NCBI RefSeq assembly: GCF_036417845.1
Contig: NC_089994.1
Span: forward strand, 12,790,001-12,854,000
Origin: Apteryx mantelli
Taxonomy: Eukaryota > Chordata > Aves > Apterygiformes > Apterygidae
Direction: 5' to 3'
DNA: 64,000 nucleotides
The notes beneath the pieces were generated by a model. That model had not been told where the DNA came from and searched no databases. It saw only the letters and a program-made list of their open reading frames with translations. Of the stretch, positions 1-13,400 are shown one piece after another (the stretch's first letter is position 1; every line of letters begins with the position of its first letter). Made by a program: the position numbers and the translations under genes.

Positions 1-1055
1 CACTTCAAAGCGTTTACACAAAGAGCTGCTCTAGATAATCTTCAGAAAGTGTGCGCTATTGTTTCAAGCAACATTTACTGTTATGTGATTACAGAAAGAA
101 AATAAACCAATCTGTTTACCTATGCATCTAACAAAAATTGTCTAACCTTTTTCATCTTACACTTCTAGATTTGTGTTCTGTGCACAAACAAGATGACTTT
201 TGTTGAATTACACTTTTTCCCCACACACAGCTTTTTCTAACTATATCTTAAACTTCATTTTTATCATATTTAATATTTCCTATGTGCATTAGATGTGTGC
301 ACTACAGCACACTGCACCACAAAGTTTAAAATGGAACTGCTACTCAGGAGCAAAAAACCCCCTAAGTTTAAAAGATGAAAAATTACAGTTATGAATACAC
401 CACAGAAATATAAGAGCAATATTAAGTTTTTAAGCTGATAAACACTTACAGCACCTTACTTTAATAAACAATCTCTACTGTGAAACAGCCTTGGGGATGA
501 AGGGGGAGAAATTTGATCCCTTTAAAAGAAAATTTAATTCAAATTCATAAAACATACCCTTCTGCCCTTACATGCATAAGCACAGTAACAGAAAAACCCA
601 AAGACTTAAAGGCACTGTATTATAACAGGAACAAAACAGTAAAGAGTTGATATTAGTGCATACAGGCAGGTTATATAGCTGAAAAATAGCTCGAAGCATT
701 TCATTGTTCTGGGAAGGAAAGCAAGTAATGGGCATGCTTTTTTCTGGACTGTGTTAATGCAATCTGGAAACTAGAAGTCTAGTGTTTTATTCAGAGGCTG
801 TAATCAAAACAAGAATATCAAAAAGACCATACATTATGGCAAAGCACTCAAATCCGGTTTGACTTTAGCTGAGCAACCAAAGAAAACTTCATTCTTAAAA
901 ATAAGCAGGAAGCACTGCCAGGGGAGCTGATTCCTGTTAAAATGACATAGTGAAGATTCAAAATACCTGAAGCATCATACTTATTCACACAACAATTTTG
1001 CAGTTTGCCTGAAGGACTCAATCTTTCATTTTGCTTTCAGTGTAACATTGGATAC
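1..1055 (-). other. SFSWAP: SFSWAP intron 12, 5' part only
   Basis: AT-rich intron sequence downstream of the exon 12 donor. I see no exon, repeat or RNA gene in it. The expected continuation of the protein (after EAKQ) is not encoded here on the minus strand. Confidence 0.8.
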
Positions 1056-1289
1056 CTTGTTTAGCTTCCAACTCCTCCTGTGTAAGTTGAGGTTTTTTCT
1101 CTTCAGCAGCAGTACAAGGAGCGATAACAGTTGGAGTATGGTTTGAAGCACTATTAGCATTCTCTTGGCCTTCCTTGCCCTCTTCTTCCTCCTCGTCACT
1201 GTCATCATCTAATTTAACACGGTTTTTCTCCAAGGGAAGAAGGTCATTTTCTTTGGCCTTGATTGCAAAGCTTATTGGAGCAAATGATG
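1056..1289 (-). CDS. SFSWAP: SFSWAP exon 12 (residues 593-670), last exon in the window
   Basis: Acceptor cattcacag|CATCAT and donor AACAAG|GTATCC. It encodes [40 protein letters not shown], and the conserved [14 protein letters not shown]. The last motif leads into a charged segment and then the RS domain in exons beyond the left edge. No sequence resembling the next exon is found in positions 1-1055. Confidence 0.95.
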
Positions 1290-4200
1290 CTGTGAATGAA
1301 CAGGTAAGATCTTACACATCATTAGACAACAGTAGAAAGCAGGTTGAATTTTTTTACTTTATCTATTACTCATGAAGACTACACCATGAAAAGATAAGGG
1401 GGAGGGGGAAACACAACACTTGAGTCATCTTAACGTTATGCAAATTACTTCAGGGAAAAAGGACATGACTGAAATAGGTTTTTTTGCTTAACAACAAATG
1501 TTTAAGTCTTTTTTAATACTTCAGTAGAAGCAGGAAAAAAGATACTCTAAACCACCTCAGGAACTGCATTTTCTCAAGTTAAATAAAAACAATTTAATAT
1601 TCTGTCCCAAATAAATTGTGTTTGTCTAAGTAATTTTTCTTTCCCCAAATAAGCAATCTACTCTTTCAGATTCAGGATTTAAAAAAAAAAAAAAAAAAAA
1701 AAAAGGCAAAAAAAAGCAAAGCAACAACAACAACAACAAAAACCTTGTGCTCTTCGGAAACAACATGACTTTTACCATATTTGAGCTTCTGGACTCATTT
1801 AAGAAGTCTGTAGCAATTTACCTTGTGAATTTGTGGATATGTAAATATTTGGATCTATTTTGTGCCTTTCTTTTTCAAATAGCAATGGTATGATTAAATT
1901 GATCAGAGAACCCCTACTGTACAATCTTCTTTTTTGTCAATCTCCTATGAAATTTTCATCATGCAACCGAGTCAGATACATAAGCCCTTGGTTAAACCAA
2001 AGTATTAGAGGGGAGGAGAAAACGGAATGCTGGCCACAAATTTTAAAATTCTATGTTTTAAATGCAAGTCCTTTTTTAGAGCCAACCATATGGTTGTTAA
2101 AATGCTTATTCATTTATTCTAAATTAGTTAAGGGTCCCCCCTCCACCCAAATTACATAAGAATTGATCTTTGATTAAAGCATGAACCAGAAATGCTCCAG
2201 TCTAGGATAAAATATTTCATAAAGCTGTAAGAGGCAGAAGATAGTTGACAATAGTTTTGCATACTTAATCGTATTGCGCATTGTCATTACATTGCCAGTA
2301 CCTCTACATTACCTCTATAATAAACCTTAAGATACATCTCCTCATATTAAATAATGCCTTTAAAAATTCTATTTTTATTGAAATCCGATATCTCAGGCCA
2401 AAAAGAAAATCCTAGAAAAGATTTCAGTATTTCCTCTCCACGTTTAATTCTTTCTTGTTGGAACTATTTTCCCAGTTTCTCCTCACTGAGCACTCCGTCA
2501 AGGCTGCTTTCTGAGACACTGTGTTGGATATGCTTGCCTACGTTTCCTTCACACTAAATGTGATGTTTTGCAAAATGATAGCATTTGTCAGGCTCACACA
2601 GCAGTACTTAAAGACTTATTTCCATCTATATGAAAATTAATTACTTTGGGGAGTTAACAGCATTTCATTATAGGAGAACTAAATGCAAAAGCTAAGCAGT
2701 TTTCCCCAAATACAAGTATTTCTTAGCCAGTCTTGCTGTGGCAAGATTGGTGGTCACCTATTCCTTTCAAGCAGCTGCTGTTCCCCCCCAAACAAAAAAG
2801 GCAACACAACGCACTCAGCCCAGCACATTCAAAGGAAGAAGAACATCTGCATATAGACAATAGAATGCTGCAGTAAAAAGGAAATTGTGGATCATTTCAA
2901 GCTAAGATTTACTCGTGGATTTTCCAAAAATAATAAGCAGAGCTAATACATTACTACATTTAATTCTGAACTAATCCTTTTCCCTCAAAGAAATTTCCTT
3001 GGAATAGTTTTGAAAAGCAGTTTCTGGAAAATATGGAATTAATCTGTTAACCGTTTATCCAAATGCAACTTTAAAGAACAAAGGACTGAACTTCTCACAC
3101 ATCTCAAGCAATAGCAATCTACTGCCATATGGTCTGCTGCAATATTTCTTCTCTCTCAAAATGCCTTTTGCATATATATCCTCTAAGCTTTCAGTTAGGA
3201 AAATTTAAATACAATAATTAATTTACACACCAAGGTTTATGAAAAATGAGCTTTGCAACTTGTAATTCTGGGGATAGAAAATAGGCTTAGAAATAAGGAA
3301 GAACCCAAGAATTACAAGATAACAAATAGCAACAGTGATTTTCCAGCTTTCTCATATGGCCAAACAAATCATAAGTGAGATTTTTAAGCCTTCAGAGGCA
3401 GAAGAAAAAAATCTGGTACAGATGTTATGTCTGTCTTATAGCCAGCTACTGTATTTTGGTTACAAGAAACTGGGATTTGTACTATATTAGAGAGAGGAAA
3501 TGGGAATAAGTTTAGAGGAATAGGGCTGACATGAAACAACTCTTTGGTTACATTCCATAATCTATATGTGAGCTTAATTAAAAAAAAAAAAAAAAAAAAA
3601 AGCAGCACTCTGCATTGCCATTTATTAGTAACCTTAACAACAAAAAACATCATTGCATTTGCATTTTCTATTATACGTCACATTCTCTTAAAAGGGAATC
3701 TTTGAAGACAGGAGAGATTGCTCCTTCCCTGGGAAAGCTACTCAGCCTGCCCAGAGAAGAAACTGCAGCGGGAAACTGCAGGAAAGAGCTTGGAGCCTGC
3801 AGCCCACAGAGAGAAAGGAACTGCAGTGAGGAGCAGGGAAAAACAAAAAGAACTTCCCACAGATCACAGGGAGCAGGCAAACTTTTCAGCAATTAAGAAA
3901 GCCACCGAATTGGCTGGAAGGCAGTAACCACCCATGGGAATGCAGGGCAAGAGTTAGTTTTTTCCTGTTTTGTTTCTTTAATTGCTTTTAGTTCTACTTA
4001 AAAGATTTGTCTCTATTTTTTACTGAAAAAAGGAAAATTAATGATATATATTTCCTGACAGCCCAGGAAGTCAGCTCTGGGAAATATATAATATTTTCTC
4101 AAACTCAGGACAATATTAGTGTGTTATATGACTTGCTTGATTGGTTTCCAATGGATCCTCCCACTTGGTCCCTCTGCTGCTAAGACTGCAAGAGGAAAAA

Positions 4201-7200
4201 TATTCTACTTAGAGAAGGACCTTTTTTCCAGCCTGACTAACTTCCAACATGGGAAGACGGAGAAACTAAGAGAAACTAAGGAATATGCCTAGCCTACTTC
4301 CTCCATAACGTACAGTTTCACTAAGACTACAGCTTCTATTCAGAAGAAATATCTCCTTTCTTGTAGGGAGCTTGTAATAGTCAAGTTTTAAATGGCTTAA
4401 TGACAAAAATAAGATTCTATTAAGGCCAATGATGAAAGCCTTCAACTTTGTGCAAAACTGAAATAAAACAATTATTCTGTCAGACAGTTAACACCTGATA
4501 TGATCTGATATAAAAAAATATGAAAGCAATCAAATTATTTCAGTCCTTTTTTGAAGCTTGTATTGAAAATATTTCTTCTACATGCTGCAATTCCTTTCCT
4601 TACTTTTTTTTTTTTTAAAGTATATTCCAACAAATATTTTAGCGTCCAAATCATGCCAACATACCTTTCACCAGTTTACCATCACTGACAGTTTTAGAAG
4701 GAGGAACATCCTTTTTAGTTCCTGGAACTCCCTTAGCACTTGGTTCAGATGCATCTTCAGGTGTATGTTCATCTGCAAATTGAGTCTCACTTGGTGTATC
4801 ACAGGCAGTATCCGCTGGAACATCTTCAGATGAAGATACTCCCTTTTCAAACAGAAAAGGGCACGGTTACGAACTGGGTAATTCAGGACAGAATTGCTGC
4901 AGTATCTGTAGAGCTGCAATTCTTCCAGCCACTTCAAAAAAATCACATTATTAACAGCTAATTGTATATCAGTAATCTATTCTACGCAGTCACAAGTTAA
5001 AGTTTGCTTCTTTTAAGTACTGCACTGTTCCATATAAACCCAAAGGTTACACAGAGACCTGCAATAAGAATGTGTTGTGATTTTAAAGGAAAGAAAATGT
5101 TCTTCAGCTGGTTTGCTTTTGCCAACAACTGTTTTAAAAATAATATTTTTAAAATTAGGGCCAAAAAGTATATCTAAGGTCTACTCTTCTAGGTCTTGAT
5201 CTTCAGGGTTCAGAGCAACATCCATTAAAGTTAATTCATAGTGGCAGAATGAAAGCTCATGACATTTTTGCTAATACACAATTGCATAATACTTTCTTTA
5301 CAAACTCAAGTTATTACAGGGATGACCACAGGTTGAAGTGTTTGATTTGTTCCAATCTTCTGCTGGAGAAACAATGGGTCCACTGATGGCTTTTGTGGCA
5401 CTAAATTGACAGAATACAGATGTTTGGGGATTTTCAAATAGGATACTGGAAGCATAAACTATTATTGGTTCTACTATTACATGACCATATCATTCTAGGT
5501 GAGCTCTAAACTTGTACTACAAAAATATTAAGACGTATATTGTAGAACATTAAAAATATTTAAAAGGTGAGTCAGGGTATCATATTAAATAATGTAACAT
5601 TTAAATGAGCCTCTCAATAAGTTGTTTGGTTGCTTCCAACTGGCGGCTGTTAAGTATACTGAATGTTGGTATTGAAGAGATCCTTTCACTGCTCCCTGCA
5701 GCTGTGCCCTGACCAACAGCAGTAATTTCTGAAAACCTTCAGAGAGGAAAAACACAAAGGAATCTAGGGCTTCAGCCTAAATTTACTGAAGCCAAAAGTC
5801 CAATTTCCTACTAATTTTAATGGCCAAAGGGAGAGCAATCAATTGCAGTAGTTGCCTATACTTACATTATTAAAGTAAAAAAAAATAATATTGAAATCAT
5901 TATTTAAAAAAAAAAGTATTATCTGCAAAAACCATGCAGTAGGAAAACATGCATTGCTACACAAGACCTCAAGGGACTTAAACCAGTTTCTGCTTGCTTC
6001 TTAGCTATATTCATTTGAACATGTAAAAGAAATCCTTTATTACTACATTTTGGTTTGTGTACATTTTTCCCCAGAAAATAAATGTTAACAAGTCCTTATT
6101 AATTATGTAACTACTATGAATTCAAGCCCATTGATTTGCAAATACAAAATTCTAGTATAACAGTCAGCATTGTGGTAAAGGACAATTTTGCATGTAACAC
6201 AGCAACTGAATAATCTATCATATTTACCACAACTTGTCTTTAAAAGCAGTGTTTTCAAAACATTTTTCATTAAGGGAAGTGTCCCAAACACTAACTAGTA
6301 GTGAATTGCATCATTTTCCAGAAAGCTATTTTGAGGAGTTAAACCGAAAGAAGTCAGGTCTATTTGTAATTATTCTTGAGCCTCCAATCTAAGCCTTAAG
6401 ATGACAAATGACCTAAGGCCTAAAAAGAAAACAGCTCTTCCCCATGAAAAGTTAAGATGATCTAGATGAAGTGTTTCTGATGCTATCTGTAATTTTCAGT
6501 AAGAGAAAAACCTACTCTAGTGCTATTAGCTAATGTGAGAATGGTTTAAAAACAAGGATGCAAAGTCTGGATATCATCTTCTAATAACCTGGACTAGAAG
6601 TAGTGAAGGAAGTAGGACACTGAAACGAGATTTTGAAGCTCCAATATTGCTTGTCAGCCATGCCAGGACTCCTCCATAACAAAACCTCCCTCAGAAGCAG
6701 CATGTCAGAAAAGTAGTTTAGCTACTATTTTATGAAGAACCATGAGGCATGCGAGAAGATGGGACTGTCAAAAAGCCAAACCTAGCCTTTCCAAGGACAA
6801 AACCCTAATCCTAGAAAGCTCTAGACCTCCTCAAGGCATATATTCCCTTGTGTAGAATGTCAGAAATTTCTCTGGTTGCCATTTCATATCGTAACCACGA
6901 GGTTACAATATCCCCCAAAAATGCAAAACAAAATTCAAAAACAACAAAAAAGCATTCAAGCCATGAACATCTTTATACAAAGAGTTCCATTTTTAAAAAG
7001 TCTCATGGTAACATGCCAGAAAAACAATTCCTTTTCCCATTTACGATACATTTTTAATATATCTATATACAAACATTTGTGTACCTGAGAGTTGTCATTG
7101 CTCTCTTTTTGAAGGAAGAACTGTTTTTTAAATTCATAATAAGCATTATATTGGTGCCACGGCTGCAGAAACTCAAACCTGTTAAGAGAAAACTGAATTT

Positions 7201-7402
7201 GTGAAAATGCACATGAACACAGTAAGAACAAACAATCATTTACCATCTAACCATCTCCTGCAGAGGAAATGCTATTTAATGTTTGGATGCAATACAACTT
7301 ATGCCTAACATACATTCATAGCATGGTTTCTAGAGACATTTTTGTTTCATTGATTGTTCTGGGCAATAATGCTTTAACGTTACCTTTAGATAGGTCCCTG
7401 AA

Positions 7403-7452
<50 letters not shown>

Positions 7453-10400
7453 TAGTAAGCTAGTACACCCCTTTTTGAGATATGCGTGCCCTGCTAATAT
7501 ATTTAAAAATGAAACCCTTAACTATTACCAACTATTAAAACAAAAGTTAAAATAATGCCTTCTCTTACCTAAGATCATTCTTGGCACGAACACTAGTTTC
7601 AAATTTTATTCCATTCCTAGCAACATACTCGGCGAGCTTGTCAATAACAGGCTGGATATCTGGGGGTGGAGGTATAATGGCAACCACTGGAGCAATTGTG
7701 CTGAAAACATCAGAAGTACATCATTTTTACAAAGAGAATATAAATAGCTTTCAGACTCTCATTTTAACAAGTAAACATTAAATAGAGGTTTGCTCTCTGG
7801 GTTCATTACGCAGTTAAAGCAGCTACTAATTTTCCATCAAGCAAAACGTTCATAGTAGCTGAGTAACAATAACCACGCATAATATCAAAAACCAAAGTGG
7901 AACCAGGTGATCGAAACAGTATAAACACTGAAGAACACTACTAAGGAACCAGGAGTAATAAGATTGTTACTGAGCATTTCATATCGCAGTGCAGGAAAGA
8001 GTCCCCTTCACTGAAGCAGCATATCTACACAATTACACGCGGTACCTTGTAGAAGTTGTGGTAGAAGTCAACCCACTGCTGCTATCAGTTGTGTCTGGGG
8101 GAGGCGGAGGTGTCGTTCCAGGGGGTGGAGGCACTGTTGCTACCCCTGTGGTGCTTGACACAGTCACCCCCGCAGGCAATGCATTGTAGTAGGTGGCAAC
8201 GTCTATTCCTGGAGGCGGAGGCGCAAGGCAATAGGTTCCGTCAGGTAGCATGTAGTAACTATAATACATGGCTGCCACGGTTGCTATGAAAAACAACAAA
8301 AAAACAACAAAAAAAAAAATCCAAAACATATTTAATATCAAAATTTTAATTAGAAGAAAAAAACCCAATTAGAAAAAAACCCCAAACATTATTGCATCAG
8401 TACAAAAACATCTAGATTCTATATTCACACATCACATTTTAACACAAGAATATATAAATAATATTTTTCAAAGAAAAACGTTCATATTAATGCACTTAGA
8501 ATGAGTAAGAAATACATACATCAAAGGACATAATCAGTACTTACTGAGGATCAGATGAAAACCAGATAGGTATGAATAAAGAAGTGAACCAGAGAAGGCC
8601 TACAAAAACCAATCATTTCATATGAAATCATTCTTCCTAAACTAATTCACCTCAGGCATTTTAGTTCAATTAAAATCGTGTATGCACTAAGAAGGAAACG
8701 CACACAGATTCAAAACTAACTTTGAGAAATTAAACCAGTAGATACTAGTATCACTAGTGGTTTAATTAAAGCAATAGTATCACTATTGGAACAAAATTGT
8801 TTTTCAAAACAGAAAATTAGAATAAATATATACTTAGTTCTACGTTCTGGTTTATTAATAGTCTTTGCTACTACCACTGATGAAAATAGAAGTAACAGCT
8901 TTAGATAAAGCTAATAAAAATTTGCTTTGAGCATTCAAGTAATTCTTGTCTTAACTGGTAAACACATTTGCATTACAAGCTTTGGGATCAGAGTTGTGTT
9001 GATTGTATATCCAGTTACATAAACAGTATATCCAGTTAAATAGAAATTAAACGATGTAGCCTATTAACTCTGAAGCTACGTAGTCATTCACATTCACAAA
9101 ACGTAGAAACTTAAAGCTTAGAGGTGATTTTCTTTCGGTATAACAGAAAACATTAAATTATACTACCTCTGTAGGAGTTACAACTGTAGTTTGGCTGACC
9201 TGAGTTGGAAAACGGGTAATTTACATATGCTACAGTCATAACAAAATTATGGATATTTCACACCCACACACCAAAAAACCCCACACAAATTCACAGTGGC
9301 CAATATTTTATTCCATTCATGATCTAAGTACAAACTCTTCACTGAAGAAATAGCTGCATACGTCACTGGTATTCATTATGAGCAGAACAGAATTTACTTT
9401 TAAGAATAACCTTATTAGGTAACCTTAATCTATTTTATTGGCAGTGAATTTTTCCTCTACATTTGATGGGTCAAACGTCAAGTTTCAGATTTGGGGTCAC
9501 TTAAGTTCATCTTAAATTTCTGTCCAAGCAGATGTCAGAAGGCACATATTTCACGTTGCCCTTTTTTTTTTTTTTTAAATAAACTTGCTTTAAGACTACA
9601 GCTGCTTACTTCAGTAATGTGCCATTGCAGTTAGTACCATAATTTTGTATTTCAAAGTACTATATTTAACTTTGATGCTTTTTAATTTTATCTGGTGCCC
9701 CTTTTAGCCTTCCATTAGGGACATACACAAGCCAGGCACTGAAGCGCTTCATGATTAGCCATTCATTTTATTCTCTCCAATGCGGCTCCTTACTTTAACC
9801 ACATCTCCCCCTACCAAGGCTTTCTAGCAGAGACAACCTAATCGCTTCCTGGTCCTGTGATGGCTAATCTATTTTGTAGTAACAGAAAAACAGCTATTTC
9901 AAAAGAAAAGGTTAATAAAACACACTGCTAGTGAAAATTGCCACTAAAACCTGCTAATTTTGTGTGCTTCTTAAAAATGGAGAGAAAAAGCTTCTATTTA
10001 AACTGCATTAGTTTAGATGAATTATCAGGAGTTACAAAAGACACGTGCAAGTGCAAGTTGTATTTAACCATATTAGCTTTACCACCTTACATTACATCAC
10101 AGAAACACTACAAGAAATTTTTCTTTTTAAACATGGGTAAGAGTTTTACTCTTTCCATAAAAGCTTGAAGCTGAACATTAACTTTCTTTGCATACATTTA
10201 TAAGCAGCATTTTTCATGCAAATATATTAAAATAGTTTAAAATGGAAGGGAATTACTAATTATTTCCAAGATAATTTTAGGACAGAGAAATAATAGTAGT
10301 TTGCATGTCTCAAATTGGATCCTTTTCACAAAATCAACACTGATCTCATTAACTTAGCACAAAAGTTGCACAGTATCAAAAAATACATGTAATTTATATA

Positions 10401-13400
10401 TACTAGATAATATACATCTACTTACTGAAACCACAAAAACCAGACACGTTTTGCAATTTAACACCAAGACAAAGAACAATTGAATTGATTAAGTTTTCCA
10501 CACTGGAGGTTTGTCAGATTCTAAATGCGCATTTGTAGAGAGTGCAAAGGCTTTTTTTTTTTTTTAATTAAAACATAGTATTTAATAAGGGTCTAGTTAG
10601 CCTAGCACTTTTGCATAGCAGTTACGTCTTGTAATACTAAAGATTTTCCACATAAGGGTGTATAAACAAAAAGTATTTAGGTAAAAATATCACAAGGTAT
10701 TTAGAGGAACAGTTTATGTCCCTGGAGGCAAAGCTTAACCAATGCTTCAAATTATAAAGAATTATCCTCTTAAAGTGAGTTTCATAAGCAATCCTGTATG
10801 GCAGTATTGACTTTATTCAAAGAATAAGTTGTCTGTAAGGACAGTAGAATAAAGATCTGTTGAGTTATAAAGGCAAGAAGAGGAGCTGCAAACTTTACTA
10901 TTAAATGATAAACTTCTACTTTGAAGTTATGCATCATATTCATTCAGATCCAAGGCTGACATGAAAGTAATGCGCCTCAGTTTTCTGATTACTCTAGAGA
11001 CATACTAATTCTACTTTTAGTCTTTCTTGAAATATCTAGCAATTTTATTAAACAAAGAATAGCCTCTGTGGCTACGGAACTTAAGAGGTAGCCCTCCAGC
11101 TCAGGCATTGTAATGAGAAATACATTTTAAAGTTCAATTTTTAAAATTTGAATCTTGTGTTTTCCTGAATTTTATTTTCCATGAGTAACATTGTACCAGT
11201 GCACAGAATAAAAGAAAGGTGAAATGATGAAAAATTATATGAATTGACCATATAATAAAAGATTTAAATATTTTTTCACTTTAAAACTACTGCCAACGTT
11301 AGAGCAGAATATCATACTAAAACCTGGATTTACCACCTAATCGAGATCTTTCAATATATATAATTGTATCTTTGCAGCGTTTTTGTAGTGTCAGACAGTC
11401 CACCAAAATTGTTCAAAGCAGATTTACTATATGCTTTTTTGCTTAATACAGCAAGCTTTTTTTGATGGAACTCTTGTGAATTACCTTATAGAACAGTTTT
11501 ATATTCAACACTGAAGATATTTTATAATCTCAGTGCACTGCTTCAGAAGGTATGACTGAATTAGTTTATCCGACTTGTTTATTACTACTTGCAAAAAAAC
11601 AGCACTAATGAGACCTCACTAAAACAACTATTTTACTATTATGAAAAAAATGGCTCGCTTAAACAGGTACGCCTGTACTTACAGCTTGACATGAAAAGGA
11701 TTATAGTTCATATTAGGTGCATTCCAAATCATTCAACATTTAAGTTTTTAAACATTACGTTTTACTAAAGAAATGAAAGATCTAAAATCCGATCTTTAAG
11801 TATGAATCACAGATGATAGTATTAGATAATGTAATCACATGATTATCAGTTAACATAAAATATTTTTTTGAGTTATACCAAAAGATGTGCTTTTGAACTC
11901 AGATTTTGCTCTGCACTTTTTTCCCCTTAAAAGATTTTACAAAGGTAATGACCTGAACACTAAGCTACTCATAACAAATCAGTTACAAGACATAAATGCA
12001 CAGGGAAACATTTTCAAAGTAAACAGTACTCTTTAATCTTTCATCATCATCTTACTAACGGAGAAAAAGAATGAAAATTATTATTTAGTATTTAGTTTAA
12101 TGTAAAGTTCTAAAATGCCATTTGATTTAATAGCTACTAGCACCAGATACAAAATGTCACAACTACAGAAAAAGATTATGAAAAGAGCAAGAAACTTCCA
12201 AAAAATTATTATTACAGACTATTGCATCTGGGCTCCTGGCTTCTTAGGAAAAAAAGCTGTAAATTTGTGTTGGGGGATTGGAATAGACTCTTGTTTTGGA
12301 AGGATTATCACCTTTCTTACACAATTCTGCTGCATTAGGCTTCATTAACAGCAACTGATTGATCAAAAACATTAAGGGTCCTGTGCTAATCATACTTGCA
12401 TACTGAAGAGTTGGCTGCCACCCCCAGTTTTTTTTGCTAAGCAACTAACAATGTGACAGATACTCTGTGGATAAAAACACCTTCAAACATTCAGGAAGTT
12501 GAAATAGAATAAATATTAGCTATGAATGAACAAATATGAAGCTAATACATTTTTCTCCCCATCAGCATTCACATACAATTTAACGTGATAAACTATCAGC
12601 TGCCTAATCACAATGCACTTACAATCAGAAGAATATTCTACTTGTGATGTCTGTACAGCTGCCCCATCTGTTGACTGTGGTGTAGATGAGTTATTATCTG
12701 ATTGTGCTTTGCGGACCAGTGCTGCAAGTGGATGATCAGGGTCCACTACCTTCAAAGGCTGCAAGAATCATGAAAACAGAGAAGAGATTAAAATTTGAAG
12801 TGTATACTTGAAACATAGTATCATAAATCTAATTTTGGAAGGCAAATCTATCTAAATTAATAGACATCAATAATACCATCCACGCACCAAAATTCTTGTT
12901 TCTGTAGCTCTCTATCTCACATCAGTATCAACTTGATTCTTTCTTGTATATTTGTCCAAAAAACCCTCATTTAATGTGAACGTAAATCCATGACATGAAA
13001 AAAGTGTATATTCTCCTTAGTTTACCAAAGTTGTGATCAAATACAGAACTTGATTTGTCTAAATATTCAACAATGTCCCTGCCATTCCTCTGAAAGCCTC
13101 AGATGTGTACAACCATCTGTCATTCTCATTATTCCACTATCGAGCAAGCTCAGAAAACAAACATCTTTAATGCATCCAGTAAAACTTAGACTTAATGAGC
13201 GTTACTAATTCTGCTGAAATATTAGTCACTGAAACTATTATTTGATGTCAAGATTCTATCTACTAAAATCTAAAAAGAAAACATTCTATCTCGTTTAATA
13301 TATGAAAAGCATTAAATATCTTAAAATCTTTAGCTTCAGAACAGTTTGTGGGATAAGTTCTTGACTGATATGCTGCCCTTGATACCAGAGCACATCAAAA

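Larger units (their letters stand above)
1290..4664 (-). other. SFSWAP: SFSWAP intron 11 (3,375 nt)
   Basis: AT-rich intron with two long A runs on the plus strand (U runs in the transcript): 24 A at 1681-1704, followed by an (AAC)n-like stretch at about 1721-1742, and 22 A at 3580-3601. A GC-richer, CTGCAG-bearing patch at about 3690-3960 differs from its surroundings and is listed separately. Confidence 0.85.

Noticed and set aside
1..1055. Search for the next SFSWAP exon (charged segment after EAKQ)
   Set aside because: No matching Lys/Arg/Glu-rich sequence with an acceptor is present on the minus strand; the exon must lie beyond the left edge.
11975..12055. Possible C/D-box snoRNA on the minus strand (ATGATGA ... 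CTGA about 60 nt apart) in intron 7
   Set aside because: The flanking bases do not form a terminal stem, and no D' or C' boxes or guide match are evident.
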